64,000 nt of DNA from an uncultured Paracoccaceae bacterium (GTDB lineage Bacteria; Pseudomonadota; Alphaproteobacteria; Rhodobacterales; Rhodobacteraceae), in assembly GCA_947498645.1 (NCBI GenBank), contig CANMKS010000001.1:1402032-1466031 (forward strand). The letters are read 5' to 3'. This document shows, one piece after another, positions 1 to 9,183 of this stretch. A program made the translations under genes and the position numbers. The notes below the pieces were generated by a model, which did no database searches, had not been told where the DNA came from, and saw only the letters and a list, made by a program, of their open reading frames with translations. Each line of letters opens with the position of its first letter. The first letter of the stretch is position 1.

Positions 1-626
1 TTCATCCGTGAAATGGAATTGTCGCCAAAATCAAGCTGCACGGCCTGATCTTCGCCGCGTCCAATCTGTGACATGCCGGACATCAGTGAAAAGCTCTCGC
101 CGCGGCCTGGGCCATCAGCCACAACGATCCAGCCAACAGGGAACTTCACGCTCTTGGTTGGTGCGGCCTTTGGTGCGTCGTTGAAAAGATCAACAACGTC
201 GCCGTCAGATTTATCGAAGCCGATCAAACGGGTCTTTGTGCGGCGCGACCGTGCTGGTGACCGAGATGCAGCAGCAGAGGCTGCCGCTGGTGCGGGCTGT
301 GGTGCAGCGGCGGGTGCCTGCGCAACTGGTGCCGCTGGAGCGGGTGCAGGCGCAGCGACCGCAGCAGGGACATCATCGTCTTCCAGATCCCAGATATTGA
401 CGGCGGGTTGTGCCGGAGCGCTCTTTGGCTCGTCGACCTCAACAACACGTACTTCGGATTTAACCCGATCCGTCACAGCCGCCAAATCAGCATTGGCGGC
501 GTCGGCCTCGCTGACCATAGACCCGATGGTCTCACGATAGGATTGCTCAAGAGATTCAACACCTTGCGCTCGCCGCTTTGCAGGCTCGTTGCGCTTCTTA
601 CCGAGCAGATCACGAATAAATTTCAT
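1..626 (-). CDS. FHA-domain protein, 3' end outside the window
   Basis: Reading leftward from an ATG at 626, an open frame of 208 codons runs off the window edge. A good ribosome-binding sequence (GGAAGG) lies just upstream. The protein starts MKFIRDLLGKKR, continues with an acidic segment, then an Ala/Pro-rich linker (about residues 90-120), and ends in the start of a forkhead-associated fold: GWIVVADGPGRGESFSL, then the IGRGEDQ and NSISR segments that match the phosphothreonine-binding loops of FHA domains. FHA domains bind phosphothreonine peptides. The gene lies 58 bp downstream of the Ser/Thr kinase on the same strand, so the kinase is the obvious candidate writer of the phosphosite (inference). 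The partner is unknown and the C-terminus is not visible. Confidence 0.82.
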   Translation of the reverse strand, partial: MKFIRDLLGKKRNEPAKRRAQGVESLEQSYRETIGSMVSEADAANADLAAVTDRVKSEVRVVEVDEPKSAPAQPAVNIWDLEDDDVPAAVAAPAPAPAAPVAQAPAAAPQPAPAAASAAASRSPARSRRTKTRLIGFDKSDGDVVDLFNDAPKAAPTKSVKFPVGWIVVADGPGRGESFSLMSGMSQIGRGEDQAVQLDFGDNSISRM

Positions 627-684
627 TTTACCAACCTTCCAAATTACGTCGCAGGCGGGATGCTAGCAGCAAACCGTTGCGAAT

Positions 685-2967
685 TTACTCCGTCGCGCCA
701 TCGTAGGCGAATGATGCAACCCACAGGCTGCCTTCGCGTTGCACCGCGAACATAAACTGCTCTGTTCCGTCACCGATTTCACGGTCTAGGATCGTCATAA
801 GGGTATCACGTTCATTCACCGTTTCGCCTGTCGGGATGTATGATGTGATCACGTCGCCAATGCGCAGGCCACCTTCTTGTTCGCTGGCCAGAGCAGCAAC
901 TCTGGTCAGCCAGCCGGAGCCAGCAAATACCGTTTCAAACTCCGTGCCATCTGTCAGTGCAACTTCCTGAATGACCGGCAAGAACCAGGCATGCGTTGCC
1001 GTTTCACCGGATGCCGGGTTCAGCGTGTCAAATGTGACACTTACCGTTGGCGACAGTTCGTCAGACGATGTTTGCGCCCGTAGCACGTTCGCAATGTCAG
1101 AAATGGCACTGACCGAGGTGCCGTTTACGCCGGTAATCACCAGGCCAGGCTCAACCCAGACGGGGGATACAGGACCGGCCTCGGCGATGATGTTGGACTG
1201 CTCACCAGCTGCAACGAAGGGCAGTTGGACAGTCCAGTCAGCTGACACATTGTCGACTTCCGGAATGATTTCATTGCCGGGTGTTACGGCAGCAATCTCT
1301 ACCTCTGGACCTACGCCGATTTCTGACACTGTGTTTGGCGTTGCCGGCAATGTCATGGTAGCCGTGTCGGTATCTGCAACAGGGCGGTTTGCTGTCTGGT
1401 CCGGGAATTCGGAGCTCGCAACAGGCTCTGTGGCAGCAGGGCGCGGTGTTTCCACGGGTTCAGGCAGTGGCTCTGGCGCAGGAACCGTCGCCAACTCTAC
1501 GCTTTCAGGGCGCGCGGACGGGCGCACAACAGGCGTCGGGGCATCCGCGACCTCGGGACCTTCCACAACGGCAGGAGGCTCTGCAACCGGATCGGTTGTG
1601 GCTTGCGTTTCCGCAGGCGCAGCGGGTGGCTCGACAGCCACTTCAGGTGCGACAGCGACAACTTCTTCCTCAACAGGTGCTGCTTCGGTCACGACCGGGG
1701 TGTCGGGCACCACAGCGACTTCGGGTTCAACAGGTGTTTCAGCAACAACTGGTGCTTCGGCAGCTTCAACAACCGCTGTCTCGGGCGCTGGTGCTTCCGT
1801 TGCGGGTGTGTCTGTCGCAGGTGCTTCCGCCGCAGGTGTAGAAGCTTGCTCAACAACAGGGGCTGCTTCTTCGCCACCAGTCATCATGAACGCGCCAACG
1901 CCAACCAACAATGCAACAGCGGCAGCAGAGCCAAGCAGTAAGGGCATTTTCGACTTTTGCTCAGCCGCGGCAGCAGGCGCAGCGCTTGCATCAGCAGGGG
2001 CAGCAGCAGTTGCAACTTTCAAAGGAGTGACGTTGCCTTGCGCGCCATCCATCATCGCAATCCACTCTTTCGCGGATTGGACACGGTCTTTTGGCAGGAC
2101 GGCGAGCGCCTTATCAAGAGCGGCCAGGAAATCGTCTTCGTAGTCAGAGAAGCGACCAGCAAGCGGCTCATAGGGATCGGCATCGCCAGAGGCGATTGCG
2201 GCCAGACGCGCCTGAGAGTTTGGCGGAACATCGCCTGAAATCAGGTGATAGAAGGACGCACCCAACGCATAAAGGTCGCTACTTGGGCTCTGCTCGGACC
2301 CGGCAATATAGAATTCCTGCGGAGAGTAGCCGTCTTTGACAACACGCAGGGCTGACAGGACGCGGCTTTGCTTGGTGGCTTCTTCGCGAGCGGCACCAAA
2401 GTCGATCAGAACAGGACGGAACTCTTTGTTGATCAGAATATTATCAGGCGAGATATCGCGGTGCAGGATACCCTGATCGTGGATAAAGCCGACGGCACCC
2501 AAAACTTCTTTGAGAATGGACTTGATCTGCACGGGCGTCAGACCGTGATTGGGGTCCTCGATTGTGTCGAGAAGATCGCGCCCTTCGACAAAGTCGAGCG
2601 CCATATATGCTGTGTCGTTGTCCTCGAACACTTGGTGAACGCCGACGATATTGGGGTGATCCAGCTTTGCGAGGCTGCGGGCCTCTTGTACGAAAAGGCG
2701 AACAATAGATTTCAATTCATTCTGGTGCGCACGCGAACGGGCCTGCACCACGTAGCGGCTGCGACGGCAGAATGCGCCGGGGAAACACTCTTTGATAACG
2801 ATCTTCCGATCGAGGCTGTCATGGGCCAGATAGGTAATGCCGAACCCACCAGCATTCAGGAAGCTCTCGATGGTGTACTGGCCGTGCATCAACTTGGTGC
2901 CCGGCTTGAGCTCATCAACAAAGCTGTCCTTGTCGTCGGTATTCACTTGTTCTTGCGCCTTCGCCAT
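685..2967 (-). CDS. Membrane-anchored Ser/Thr protein kinase with PDZ-like C-terminal region
   Basis: A 760-residue Hanks-type kinase. The N-terminal catalytic domain (about 30-305) has the glycine loop (LNAGGFGITYLA, 38-49), a VIK lysine at about 59, the catalytic HRDISPDN (169-176) and DFG (189-191). A single transmembrane helix follows at about 341-363. A long Ala/Pro/Val/Glu-rich linker (about 365-580) probably spans the periplasm. The last 170 residues contain two PDZ-like stretches (PGLVITGVNG, GLRIGDVI). This design, with the kinase in the cytoplasm and a sensor-like domain outside, suggests signalling across the inner membrane; the ligand is unknown. It is probably co-transcribed with the FHA gene downstream. 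The antisense strand of the repetitive linker is open over long distances but has no coding character. Confidence 0.9.
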   Translation of the reverse strand: MAKAQEQVNTDDKDSFVDELKPGTKLMHGQYTIESFLNAGGFGITYLAHDSLDRKIVIKECFPGAFCRRSRYVVQARSRAHQNELKSIVRLFVQEARSLAKLDHPNIVGVHQVFEDNDTAYMALDFVEGRDLLDTIEDPNHGLTPVQIKSILKEVLGAVGFIHDQGILHRDISPDNILINKEFRPVLIDFGAAREEATKQSRVLSALRVVKDGYSPQEFYIAGSEQSPSSDLYALGASFYHLISGDVPPNSQARLAAIASGDADPYEPLAGRFSDYEDDFLAALDKALAVLPKDRVQSAKEWIAMMDGAQGNVTPLKVATAAAPADASAAPAAAAEQKSKMPLLLGSAAAVALLVGVGAFMMTGGEEAAPVVEQASTPAAEAPATDTPATEAPAPETAVVEAAEAPVVAETPVEPEVAVVPDTPVVTEAAPVEEEVVAVAPEVAVEPPAAPAETQATTDPVAEPPAVVEGPEVADAPTPVVRPSARPESVELATVPAPEPLPEPVETPRPAATEPVASSEFPDQTANRPVADTDTATMTLPATPNTVSEIGVGPEVEIAAVTPGNEIIPEVDNVSADWTVQLPFVAAGEQSNIIAEAGPVSPVWVEPGLVITGVNGTSVSAISDIANVLRAQTSSDELSPTVSVTFDTLNPASGETATHAWFLPVIQEVALTDGTEFETVFAGSGWLTRVAALASEQEGGLRIGDVITSYIPTGETVNERDTLMTILDREIGDGTEQFMFAVQREGSLWVASFAYDGATE

Positions 2968-3509
2968 TCTTACATCCAGCTCTCAACATACGTTGGCCAA
3001 TCGGACTTGCCTTTGGCCGCTATTTTTTAGGTCTCATTCAAATTAGGCCAAAAAGTGACGCTAACTTGTTGTTTAGTGGTTCTTAATCGAAGCATTTTGC
3101 GACCATTACATCGCGCATTTGAAACAGTGACTGGCGAATTTTCGCCGATTCACCCCTATTTTAACTGAAAATTCACCGTTTCTATGTCGAAGCTGTGTCG
3201 AAATAAAAGAAGACTGGGAAACATACGCTCATCTCATGCTCTCTCCCGGTTTGGTCCGGAGTTTGTCTGTGCTTTGCACATTTGTTGGGCACGGGCGTTG
3301 CGCTTTTTTTGTCTTATCACCCGATTCGATTGGCTGAGTATAGCCACGGGAATATCGCAGATGCAGCATCTACGCTGCGGAATGTCATTTAGTGTTGCAC
3401 AGGCTCCCCTGACACCTTGTCGCCCCTTAATGTCAGTAGCCTGCCTGCCCGCCCTTTTCCTTCCGTCCCCGCCGCACTAGGTTTGCCTGACCAAACCAAA
3501 GGCCAGCCC
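2968..3509. other. 542-bp non-coding divergent intergenic region
   Basis: This stretch separates the leftward kinase gene from the rightward ABC transporter gene and must hold both promoters. The first 230 bp are clearly AT-rich (for example around 3030-3200), which fits promoter DNA. I see no RNA gene, no clear terminator and no credible protein. The open frames here (98 codons from 3184, and an upstream extension of the ABC gene from 3417) lack a ribosome-binding site and family-like sequence. Confidence 0.5.
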
Positions 3510-4436
3510 ATGTCCGCAATCGTATCCGTCCAAAACCTGCGCAAGGCCTATGTCGGTGGGTTTGAAGCGTTGAAAAACGTCAACCTGGATATTGAAGAGG
3601 GTGAGATACTTGCCCTGCTTGGGCCTAACGGCGCGGGCAAGACCACGTTGATTTCGACAATCTGCGGGATCACCGTTCCTACGGCGGGCAAGATCACTGT
3701 TGGCGGCCATGATACCCAAACTGATTTTCGGGCGGCCCGTGCCCTGATCGGGCTGGTCCCGCAGGAGATCAATCTGGAACCCTTCGAGACAGTCATGAGC
3801 ACCGTCAGCTTTTCGCGCGGGTTGTTTGGCAAGCCGCGTGACGATGCCTTCATCGAAAAAATCCTCGACCAGCTTTCGCTGGGTGACAAGAAGGACAACA
3901 AGGTCATGACGCTTTCAGGCGGCATGAAGCGTCGTGTGCTGATTGCCAAAGCGCTGAGCCACGAGCCGCGCGTTCTGTTTCTTGATGAACCTACGGCCGG
4001 GGTCGACGTCGAGCTGCGCAAAGACATGTGGGAGGTCGTGGCAGGCCTGAAGGCATCAGGCGTCACCATCATCCTCACGACCCACTATATAGAAGAGGCC
4101 GAGGCCATCGCCGATCGAGTCGGCGTCATCAACAAAGGAGAGATCCTTTTGGTGCAGGACAAGGCCGATCTGATGGCACAGATGGGCAAGAAGCAGTTGC
4201 GTATCGAATTGTCCGAGCCCGCATCTGCGATCCCGGATGCGCTGAACGGCTATGACCTTGCCCGCGCCGAGAATGGTCTGGCCCTTACATATACCTATGA
4301 CACCACGGGTGAACGCACAGGGATCACGACCCTTCTGAACGACATGCAAAAGGCCGGGTTGCAGATGAAGGACATCCAAACCCAGCAAAGCAGTCTGGAA
4401 GACATCTTTGTCGGTCTCGTAAAGGAAACAGCATGA
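3510..4436 (+). CDS. ABC transporter ATP-binding protein (ABC-2 exporter type)
   Basis: A 308-residue ATPase subunit. It has the Walker A motif GPNGAGKTT, the ABC signature LSGGMKRR, Walker [13 protein letters not shown] and the switch histidine in [11 protein letters not shown]. The C-terminal 70 residues are the usual regulatory extension of the NodI/YadG/DrrA-like group. The start at 3510 ([10 protein letters not shown]) is preferred over an upstream ATG at 3417 because homologues begin at the beta strand before Walker A and AAAGG lies just ahead of it. Its stop overlaps the permease start by 4 bp (ATGA), so the two are translationally coupled and form one exporter. The substrate cannot be told from sequence. 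Confidence 0.92.
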   Translation: MSAIVSVQNLRKAYVGGFEALKNVNLDIEEGEILALLGPNGAGKTTLISTICGITVPTAGKITVGGHDTQTDFRAARALIGLVPQEINLEPFETVMSTVSFSRGLFGKPRDDAFIEKILDQLSLGDKKDNKVMTLSGGMKRRVLIAKALSHEPRVLFLDEPTAGVDVELRKDMWEVVAGLKASGVTIILTTHYIEEAEAIADRVGVINKGEILLVQDKADLMAQMGKKQLRIELSEPASAIPDALNGYDLARAENGLALTYTYDTTGERTGITTLLNDMQKAGLQMKDIQTQQSSLEDIFVGLVKETA

Positions 4437-5194
4437 ACCTCAATGCCGTCCTGACCATTTACGTTTTTGAGATGCGGCGTTTCTTTCGGACGCTGACGCA
4501 AAGCTTCATCTCGCCGGTTCTGTCTACTTCACTTTATTTTGTCGTGTTTGGTGCCGCTATCGGCAGCCGGATCGAAACGGTTGAGGGTGTCAGCTATGGC
4601 GCATTCATCGTGCCGGGCTTGATCATGTTGTCGGTCATGACACAGGCGACGGCCAATGCGAGTTTTGGGATATATTTCCCGAAATTCATTGGCACGATTT
4701 ATGAGTTGTTGTCGGCGCCGGTCAGCTTTCTTGAAATCGTGGCGGGATATGTCGGTGCAGCCGCGACCAAGGCGTTGTTCATCGGGGTCATCATTCTTGT
4801 GACGGCGTTCTTTTTTGTTGATCTACAGATCGCGCACCCGCTGGCGATGATTGCATTCCTTGTCCTGACCTGCGTCAGCTTTGCGCTGCTTGGGTTCATC
4901 ATCGGGATCTGGGCAGGCAACTTTGAACAGCTGCAACTGATCCCGCTTCTGATTATTACACCGCTCGTTTTCCTTGGCGGGTCATTCTATTCCATCACCA
5001 TGCTGCCGCCGATCTGGCAGACGGTCACGCTGTTCAACCCCGTCGTTTACCTGATCAGCGGGTTCCGCTGGTCATTCTTTGGCACAGCAGACGTCAGCAT
5101 CGGTGTGTCACTCTTTGCCATCGCGCTATTCACCGGGGCGTGTCTTGCCATCATCTGGTGGATCTTCCGCACAGGCTGGCGGATCAGGCAGTAA
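4433..5194 (+). CDS. ABC-2 family permease
   Basis: A 253-residue membrane protein with about six hydrophobic helices and the ABC-2 layout: a short cytoplasmic N-terminus ([17 protein letters not shown]), the conserved helix around [14 protein letters not shown], and the [12 protein letters not shown] segment near the C-terminus typical of YadH/NodJ-like permeases. It starts inside the last codon of the ATPase gene. Together they make an inner-membrane exporter half-pair that presumably works as a homodimer of each. YadGH-like systems in Rhodobacteraceae are mostly uncharacterised, so I do not assign a substrate. Confidence 0.9.
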   Translation: MNLNAVLTIYVFEMRRFFRTLTQSFISPVLSTSLYFVVFGAAIGSRIETVEGVSYGAFIVPGLIMLSVMTQATANASFGIYFPKFIGTIYELLSAPVSFLEIVAGYVGAAATKALFIGVIILVTAFFFVDLQIAHPLAMIAFLVLTCVSFALLGFIIGIWAGNFEQLQLIPLLIITPLVFLGGSFYSITMLPPIWQTVTLFNPVVYLISGFRWSFFGTADVSIGVSLFAIALFTGACLAIIWWIFRTGWRIRQ

Positions 5195-5232
5195 GACTTG
5201 TGCGGGGGCGATGAAGGTCTAAATATCCAAAT

Positions 5233-6027
5233 ATGAAAAGATTTATCCCCTTCATGAAGTCAGAGCCCTTTGTCGCCGTCATCCGGTTGCAGGGGGCCAT
5301 CGCCAATTCCGGGCGCGGTCTGGATAATCCCAGCCTTGGTCCGGTCATTGAAAAAGCCTTCTCCAAAGGCAAACCTGCCGCCGTCGCGCTTGAGATCAAC
5401 TGCCCCGGTGGATCGCCGGTGCAATCGTCACTGATTGCATCCCGCATCCGCCGATTGGCGGATGAAAAGAAAATCCCAGTGTTTGCGTTTGTCGAAGATG
5501 TTGCGGCCTCTGGTGGCTACTGGCTCGCCTGTGCGGCGGATGAGATCTTTATCGACAGCTGTTCCATCACTGGATCAATCGGTGTGATCAGTGCAGGTTT
5601 TGGCGCGCAGGGCGCGATTGAAAAACTCGGTGTGCAGCGCCGTGTCCATACCGCCGGCAAGTCCAAGTCGATGATGGACCCGTTCCAGCCGGAAAAGCCG
5701 GCTGATGTGAAAAAGCTCAAAGGCTGGCTCGAAGACTTGCATGCAACCTTCATTGACTATGTGAAATCACGGCGCGGTCCAAAGCTGTCAGATAATCCTG
5801 ATCTGTTCACGGGCGAGGTCTATATCGGCCAAAAGGGTATCGACGAAGGGCTTGCGGATGGCATCGGTCATCTGGCGCCGGTCATGAAAGAACGCTTTGG
5901 CGACAAGGTGCAGTTCCGCCGCTACGGTCAAAAGAAACCACTACTGGCCCGTTTCGGCGCGCAGATTGTGGATGATGCGGTTGCGGGCATCGAAGAACGC
6001 GCCGCCTTTGCGAGGTTTGGACTTTGA
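5233..6027 (+). CDS. S49 family peptidase (SppA/SohB-like)
   Basis: A 264-residue single-domain serine peptidase of the signal peptide peptidase A family. The oxyanion/nucleophile region reads CPGGSPVQSSL (about 57-67) and VAASGGYWLAC (about 90-100), with the likely nucleophile Ser93. The catalytic lysine is probably in HTAGKSKSMMDP (143 or 145). There is no clear N-terminal membrane helix, so it resembles short alphaproteobacterial forms rather than the double-length E. coli SppA. Its stop overlaps the TTG start of the small gene that follows. Confidence 0.9.
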   Translation: MKRFIPFMKSEPFVAVIRLQGAIANSGRGLDNPSLGPVIEKAFSKGKPAAVALEINCPGGSPVQSSLIASRIRRLADEKKIPVFAFVEDVAASGGYWLACAADEIFIDSCSITGSIGVISAGFGAQGAIEKLGVQRRVHTAGKSKSMMDPFQPEKPADVKKLKGWLEDLHATFIDYVKSRRGPKLSDNPDLFTGEVYIGQKGIDEGLADGIGHLAPVMKERFGDKVQFRRYGQKKPLLARFGAQIVDDAVAGIEERAAFARFGL

Positions 6028-6191
6028 TCATCAAGGCGATCTTTGTCTTTCTGGCCTTCATGCTGGTGCTGGCGATGTTCGGCAAATGGCGGTTTCCGGG
6101 CCAGGCGCGACTGGAGCAGGCCAAATGCCCGAAATGCCTGCGCTACCGCATTGGGAAAGGACCATGCCAATGTCAAAAACCCCGCAAATGA
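6024..6191 (+). CDS. 55-residue membrane-anchored Cys-rich mini-protein
   Basis: A short frame starts at TTG 6024, overlapping the peptidase stop (TTGA), and ends at TGA 6189-6191 inside the start of the SDR gene. It encodes one N-terminal hydrophobic helix (IIKAIFVFLAFMLVLAMFG) and then a basic tail with CPKCLRYRIGKGPCQCQK, a CxxC-CxC arrangement like a mini zinc ribbon. The double overlap with both neighbours and the organised sequence argue that it is translated, despite the weak start codon. The function is unknown. Confidence 0.62.
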   Translation: MIIKAIFVFLAFMLVLAMFGKWRFPGQARLEQAKCPKCLRYRIGKGPCQCQKPRK

Positions 6192-6964
6192 GGGCGCTCG
6201 TCACAGGGGGCGGTGCGCGGCTGGGGCAGGCGATGGCGCTTTATCTGGGGCGGCGTGGCTATGATGTGGCCGTGCATTATGCCGGGTCCGAGCAGGGTGC
6301 GCAGGACACCGTGGCGCAACTTGGCGCGATGGGTCGCAAAAGCGTCGCGCTGCAAGCCAACCTGCTGGATGAGGATGCCATGCAGGCCTTGGTTGGCCAG
6401 GCAATTGATGGGCTTGGCGGGCCGCTGACGTGTTTGGTCAACAACGCCTCGGTCTTTGAGTATGACAACATCGACACCGCCAACCGGCAAAGCTGGGACC
6501 GACATATGGAGTCAAATCTGCGGGCACCCTTCGTGCTGACGCAAAAATTTGCCGCCCATGTGCCAGAGCCGGTGATGGACGCTATGGGCGAACCGGTTGC
6601 GCAGGCACTGGTGCTGAACATGCTCGACCAGCGCATCCACAAACTGACGCCTGAGTTCATGAGCTATACAATCGCCAAGATGGGCCTTTGGGCCATGACA
6701 CGCACGATGGCGCAGGCACTCGCGCCAAAGGTCCGCGTGAACGGCATCGGACCGGGGCCGACTTTGCAGGGCCACCGGCAAAGCAAATCCCATTTCGACA
6801 GGCAGCGGGCGGCGACAATCCTAAAACGTGGTGCGAACCCTGATGATATCACAGCGGCCTTGGGATATTTCCTGGATGCGCCGGGTGTAACAGGCCAAAT
6901 GCTGGCTGTTGACGGTGGTCAGCATCTCGCATGGGAAACCCCTGATGTGCTTGGCGTGGAGTAA
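6170..6964 (+). CDS. Short-chain dehydrogenase, FolM/pteridine-reductase-like
   Basis: A 264-residue SDR. The Rossmann motif TGGGARLGQAMA near the N-terminus, NNAS, and the active-site SYTIAKMGLW (Tyr-x3-Lys) are all visible, and the late VNGIGPGPT segment resembles pteridine reductases such as FolM (VNAIAPGxT type). The likely activity is NADPH-dependent reduction of a dihydropterin, but other SDR substrates are possible. The start at 6170 was chosen because GGGAAAGG sits 9 nt upstream; an ATG 6 nt earlier (6164) is an alternative. The gene overlaps the preceding mini-protein gene. Confidence 0.85.
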   Translation: MSKTPQMRALVTGGGARLGQAMALYLGRRGYDVAVHYAGSEQGAQDTVAQLGAMGRKSVALQANLLDEDAMQALVGQAIDGLGGPLTCLVNNASVFEYDNIDTANRQSWDRHMESNLRAPFVLTQKFAAHVPEPVMDAMGEPVAQALVLNMLDQRIHKLTPEFMSYTIAKMGLWAMTRTMAQALAPKVRVNGIGPGPTLQGHRQSKSHFDRQRAATILKRGANPDDITAALGYFLDAPGVTGQMLAVDGGQHLAWETPDVLGVE

Positions 6965-7027
6965 TTGATGCGACGAGTTGTGCACGGTCGCGGTCATGTG
7001 TTCACGAAATTGTCACAAAGCGCATAT

Positions 7028-7086
7028 TTTTCAAGGCTTTAACAGAATATCAATAAAAATATTATTGTTTATCAAAGGCTTGAAAA
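7028..7086. repeat. Imperfect inverted repeat in an AT-rich spacer
   Basis: TTTTCAAGGCTTT (7028-7040) faces AAAGGCTTGAAAA (7074-7086): 13-nt arms with a single central mismatch, separated by a very AT-rich 33-nt loop. It lies between the SDR stop and uvrC. It could end SDR transcription or be a protein-binding or cruciform site. There is no U-run directly after the second arm. Confidence 0.45.
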
Positions 7087-7166
7087 TGTGCCTATTTTTT
7101 AGGCAACTTGCCGAAACCTGCCAAATACAACGAGAAATTCGCACTCACAGAGATTTGCCCACTGAG

Positions 7167-7175
7167 TTATCCACA
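7167..7175 (+). promoter_or_regulatory. Single consensus DnaA-box-like 9-mer
   Basis: TTATCCACA matches the strict DnaA box and lies 75 bp before the uvrC start, next to the AT-rich repeat. The same segment forms a small hairpin (ATCCAC-AGAAACC-GTGGAT). A single box does not make an origin; it may be chance, or a DnaA-responsive element near a DNA repair gene. Confidence 0.3.
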
Positions 7176-7249
7176 GAAACCGTGGATGCCTTTCCTCTTG
7201 TTCCCGGCGCGTTACCATTGCAGCCAAATGAGAATCACAGATCGAATAG

Positions 7250-9118
7250 ATGACCGAGCAGCCAACCAAACAGACCAAGACCGGATATGACGTCATCCAA
7301 GGCTATCTGCGTACCTTGGACGCTTCTCCTGGTGTCTACCGCATGCTCGATCCCGACAGTCGTGTCTTGTACGTCGGTAAAGCGCGGAACCTGAAGGCGC
7401 GCGTGTCGAATTACGCCCGTCCCGGCCAGCATTCGCCGCGCATTGCCCGCATGATCCGCGAAACCGCTTCGATGATGTTTCTGACCACACGCACCGAAAC
7501 CGAGGCGTTATTGCTTGAGCAGAACCTGATCAAGCAGTTGAAACCCCGCTATAATGTGCTGCTGCGCGACGACAAATCTTTCCCCAACATTCTGGTCGCC
7601 AAGGACCATGCATTCCCGATGATCAAAAAGCATCGTGGGGCCAAGAAACAGAAGGGCAACTACTATGGTCCTTTCGCCGGCGCAGGGGCCGTCAACCGTA
7701 CGCTTAATCAGCTGCAACGCGTCTTTTTGCTGCGCAATTGTTCGGACAGTGATTTTGAAACCCGTACGCGCCCGTGCCTGCAATACCAGATCAAACGCTG
7801 CTCTGGTCCATGTTGCGGGCTGATCTCGGAAGAAGAGTATGATCGCTCTGTCCGCGACGCCGAGAAGTTCCTGCAAGGTCGCACCAAGGGCATTCAAGAG
7901 GCGCTTGCCAAGCAGATGCAGGACGCCAGCGAAGCGATGGCCTTCGAGCGCGCCGCCGCCCTTCGCGATCGGATCAAGGCGCTGACCCAAGTGCAATCGG
8001 CCCAAGGCATCAACCCGCAAAGCACGGCAGAGGCTGACGTGATCGCCCTGCACCGCGACGGTGGCCAGGCCTGCGTGCAGGTGTTCTTTATCCGGGCCAA
8101 CCAGAACTGGGGCAATCACGACTATTACCCGCGCGTGTCCGGAGACGAGGACCCCTCTGAGGTCATGGAGGCCTTTGTCGGCCAATTCTATACCAATCGC
8201 GAACCTCCGCGGATGCTGATCCTGTCACACGGTCTGGATAACGATGATCTGATGGCAGAGGCCTTGGCCGAAAAAGCCGAGCGCAAGGTCGAGATCATCA
8301 TCCCCCAACGTGGCGAAAAGGCCGAGTTGGTACAAAACGCGCTGCGCAACGCCCGTGAGAGCCTCGCGCGCAAGATGTCGGAAACCGCGACGCAGGCCCG
8401 CCTTCTCAGAGGCGTAGCGGAGGCGTTTGAGATGGAAAAGGTTCCGCAGCGGATCGAGGTCTACGACAACTCGCACATCCAGGGCGCCCACGCCGTCGGC
8501 GCGATGATCGTGGCTGGCCCTGATGGTTTTGACAAAAATCAATACCGCAAGTTCAACATCAAGGATGCAAGCCTCACCCCCGGCGATGACTTTGGCATGA
8601 TGAAAGAGGTGCTGACCCGTCGTTTCCAACGCCTGCTGAAAGAAGACCCAGAGCGCACGCAAGGTACATGGCCCGACCTGCTGTTGATCGACGGTGGCCA
8701 GGGCCAGGTGAGTGCCGTGCGCGAGATCATGGACGATCTTGGCGTCAGCGACATCCCCATGGTCGGCGTGGCCAAAGGCGAAGATCGCGATGCAGGTAAG
8801 GAAGAATTCCACCGCACCGGCAAATCTGTCATGGCGCTGCGGCATAACGACCCGGTGCTCTATTTCATTCAGCGGATGCGGGACGAGGTGCACCGCTTTG
8901 CCATCGGCACCCACCGCGCCAAACGGTCCAAGGCTATTGGGGCGACGCCGCTGGACGACGTGCCGGGCGTTGGAGCAACACGCAAACGCGCGTTGTTGGC
9001 ACATTTCGGATCGGCCAAGGCTGTCGCACGGGCGAACCTTGCGGATTTGAAAGCGGTGGATGGCGTGTCAGCGAAACTGGCGCAGACGGTCTATGATTTC
9101 TTCCATGAGAATGGTTGA
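7250..9118 (+). CDS. uvrC: Excinuclease ABC subunit C
   Basis: A 622-residue UvrC, normal length. The N-terminal GIY-YIG nuclease domain (ASPGVYRMLD then LYVGKARNLKARV, about 24-55) makes the 3' incision. A UVR motif (EAMAFERAAALRDRIKAL) contacts UvrB. The RNase H-like C-terminal nuclease (DNSHIQGAHAVGAMIV; LLIDGGQGQVSA) makes the 5' incision, and the end holds a helix-hairpin-helix pair (LDDVPGVGATRKRALLAHFGS). It acts with UvrA and UvrB in nucleotide excision repair. The start codon follows a 285-bp spacer with AT-rich promoter-like DNA. Confidence 0.97.
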   Translation: MTEQPTKQTKTGYDVIQGYLRTLDASPGVYRMLDPDSRVLYVGKARNLKARVSNYARPGQHSPRIARMIRETASMMFLTTRTETEALLLEQNLIKQLKPRYNVLLRDDKSFPNILVAKDHAFPMIKKHRGAKKQKGNYYGPFAGAGAVNRTLNQLQRVFLLRNCSDSDFETRTRPCLQYQIKRCSGPCCGLISEEEYDRSVRDAEKFLQGRTKGIQEALAKQMQDASEAMAFERAAALRDRIKALTQVQSAQGINPQSTAEADVIALHRDGGQACVQVFFIRANQNWGNHDYYPRVSGDEDPSEVMEAFVGQFYTNREPPRMLILSHGLDNDDLMAEALAEKAERKVEIIIPQRGEKAELVQNALRNARESLARKMSETATQARLLRGVAEAFEMEKVPQRIEVYDNSHIQGAHAVGAMIVAGPDGFDKNQYRKFNIKDASLTPGDDFGMMKEVLTRRFQRLLKEDPERTQGTWPDLLLIDGGQGQVSAVREIMDDLGVSDIPMVGVAKGEDRDAGKEEFHRTGKSVMALRHNDPVLYFIQRMRDEVHRFAIGTHRAKRSKAIGATPLDDVPGVGATRKRALLAHFGSAKAVARANLADLKAVDGVSAKLAQTVYDFFHENG

Positions 9119-9183
9119 AACAGCGGTCACCTGACCGCCTGAGCTCCTATTGTTCAGGTGGCCAACCGGTGACACCAGCACTG

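Noticed and set aside
845..854. Another TGTGATCACG decamer
   Set aside because: It lies inside the kinase coding sequence, encodes part of GDVITSY and has no partner 21 bp away; probably chance.
971..2143. A 390-codon open frame antisense to the kinase linker, rich in Ala/Gly/Ser/Thr
   Set aside because: It is the complement of the repetitive Pro/Ala/Val/Glu linker, has no ribosome-binding site and no family-like sequence.
7167..7175. Possible replication origin at the DnaA-box 9-mer
   Set aside because: Only one box is present and none of the usual origin neighbours (dnaA, dnaN, hemE, parAB) is in the window.
6978..7253. A 91-codon frame between the SDR gene and uvrC
   Set aside because: It spans AT-rich non-coding DNA with an inverted repeat; the composition is unlike a protein and no ribosome-binding site is seen.
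8225..9004. A 259-codon antisense frame in uvrC
   Set aside because: It lies wholly inside a well-supported gene and lacks start signals.
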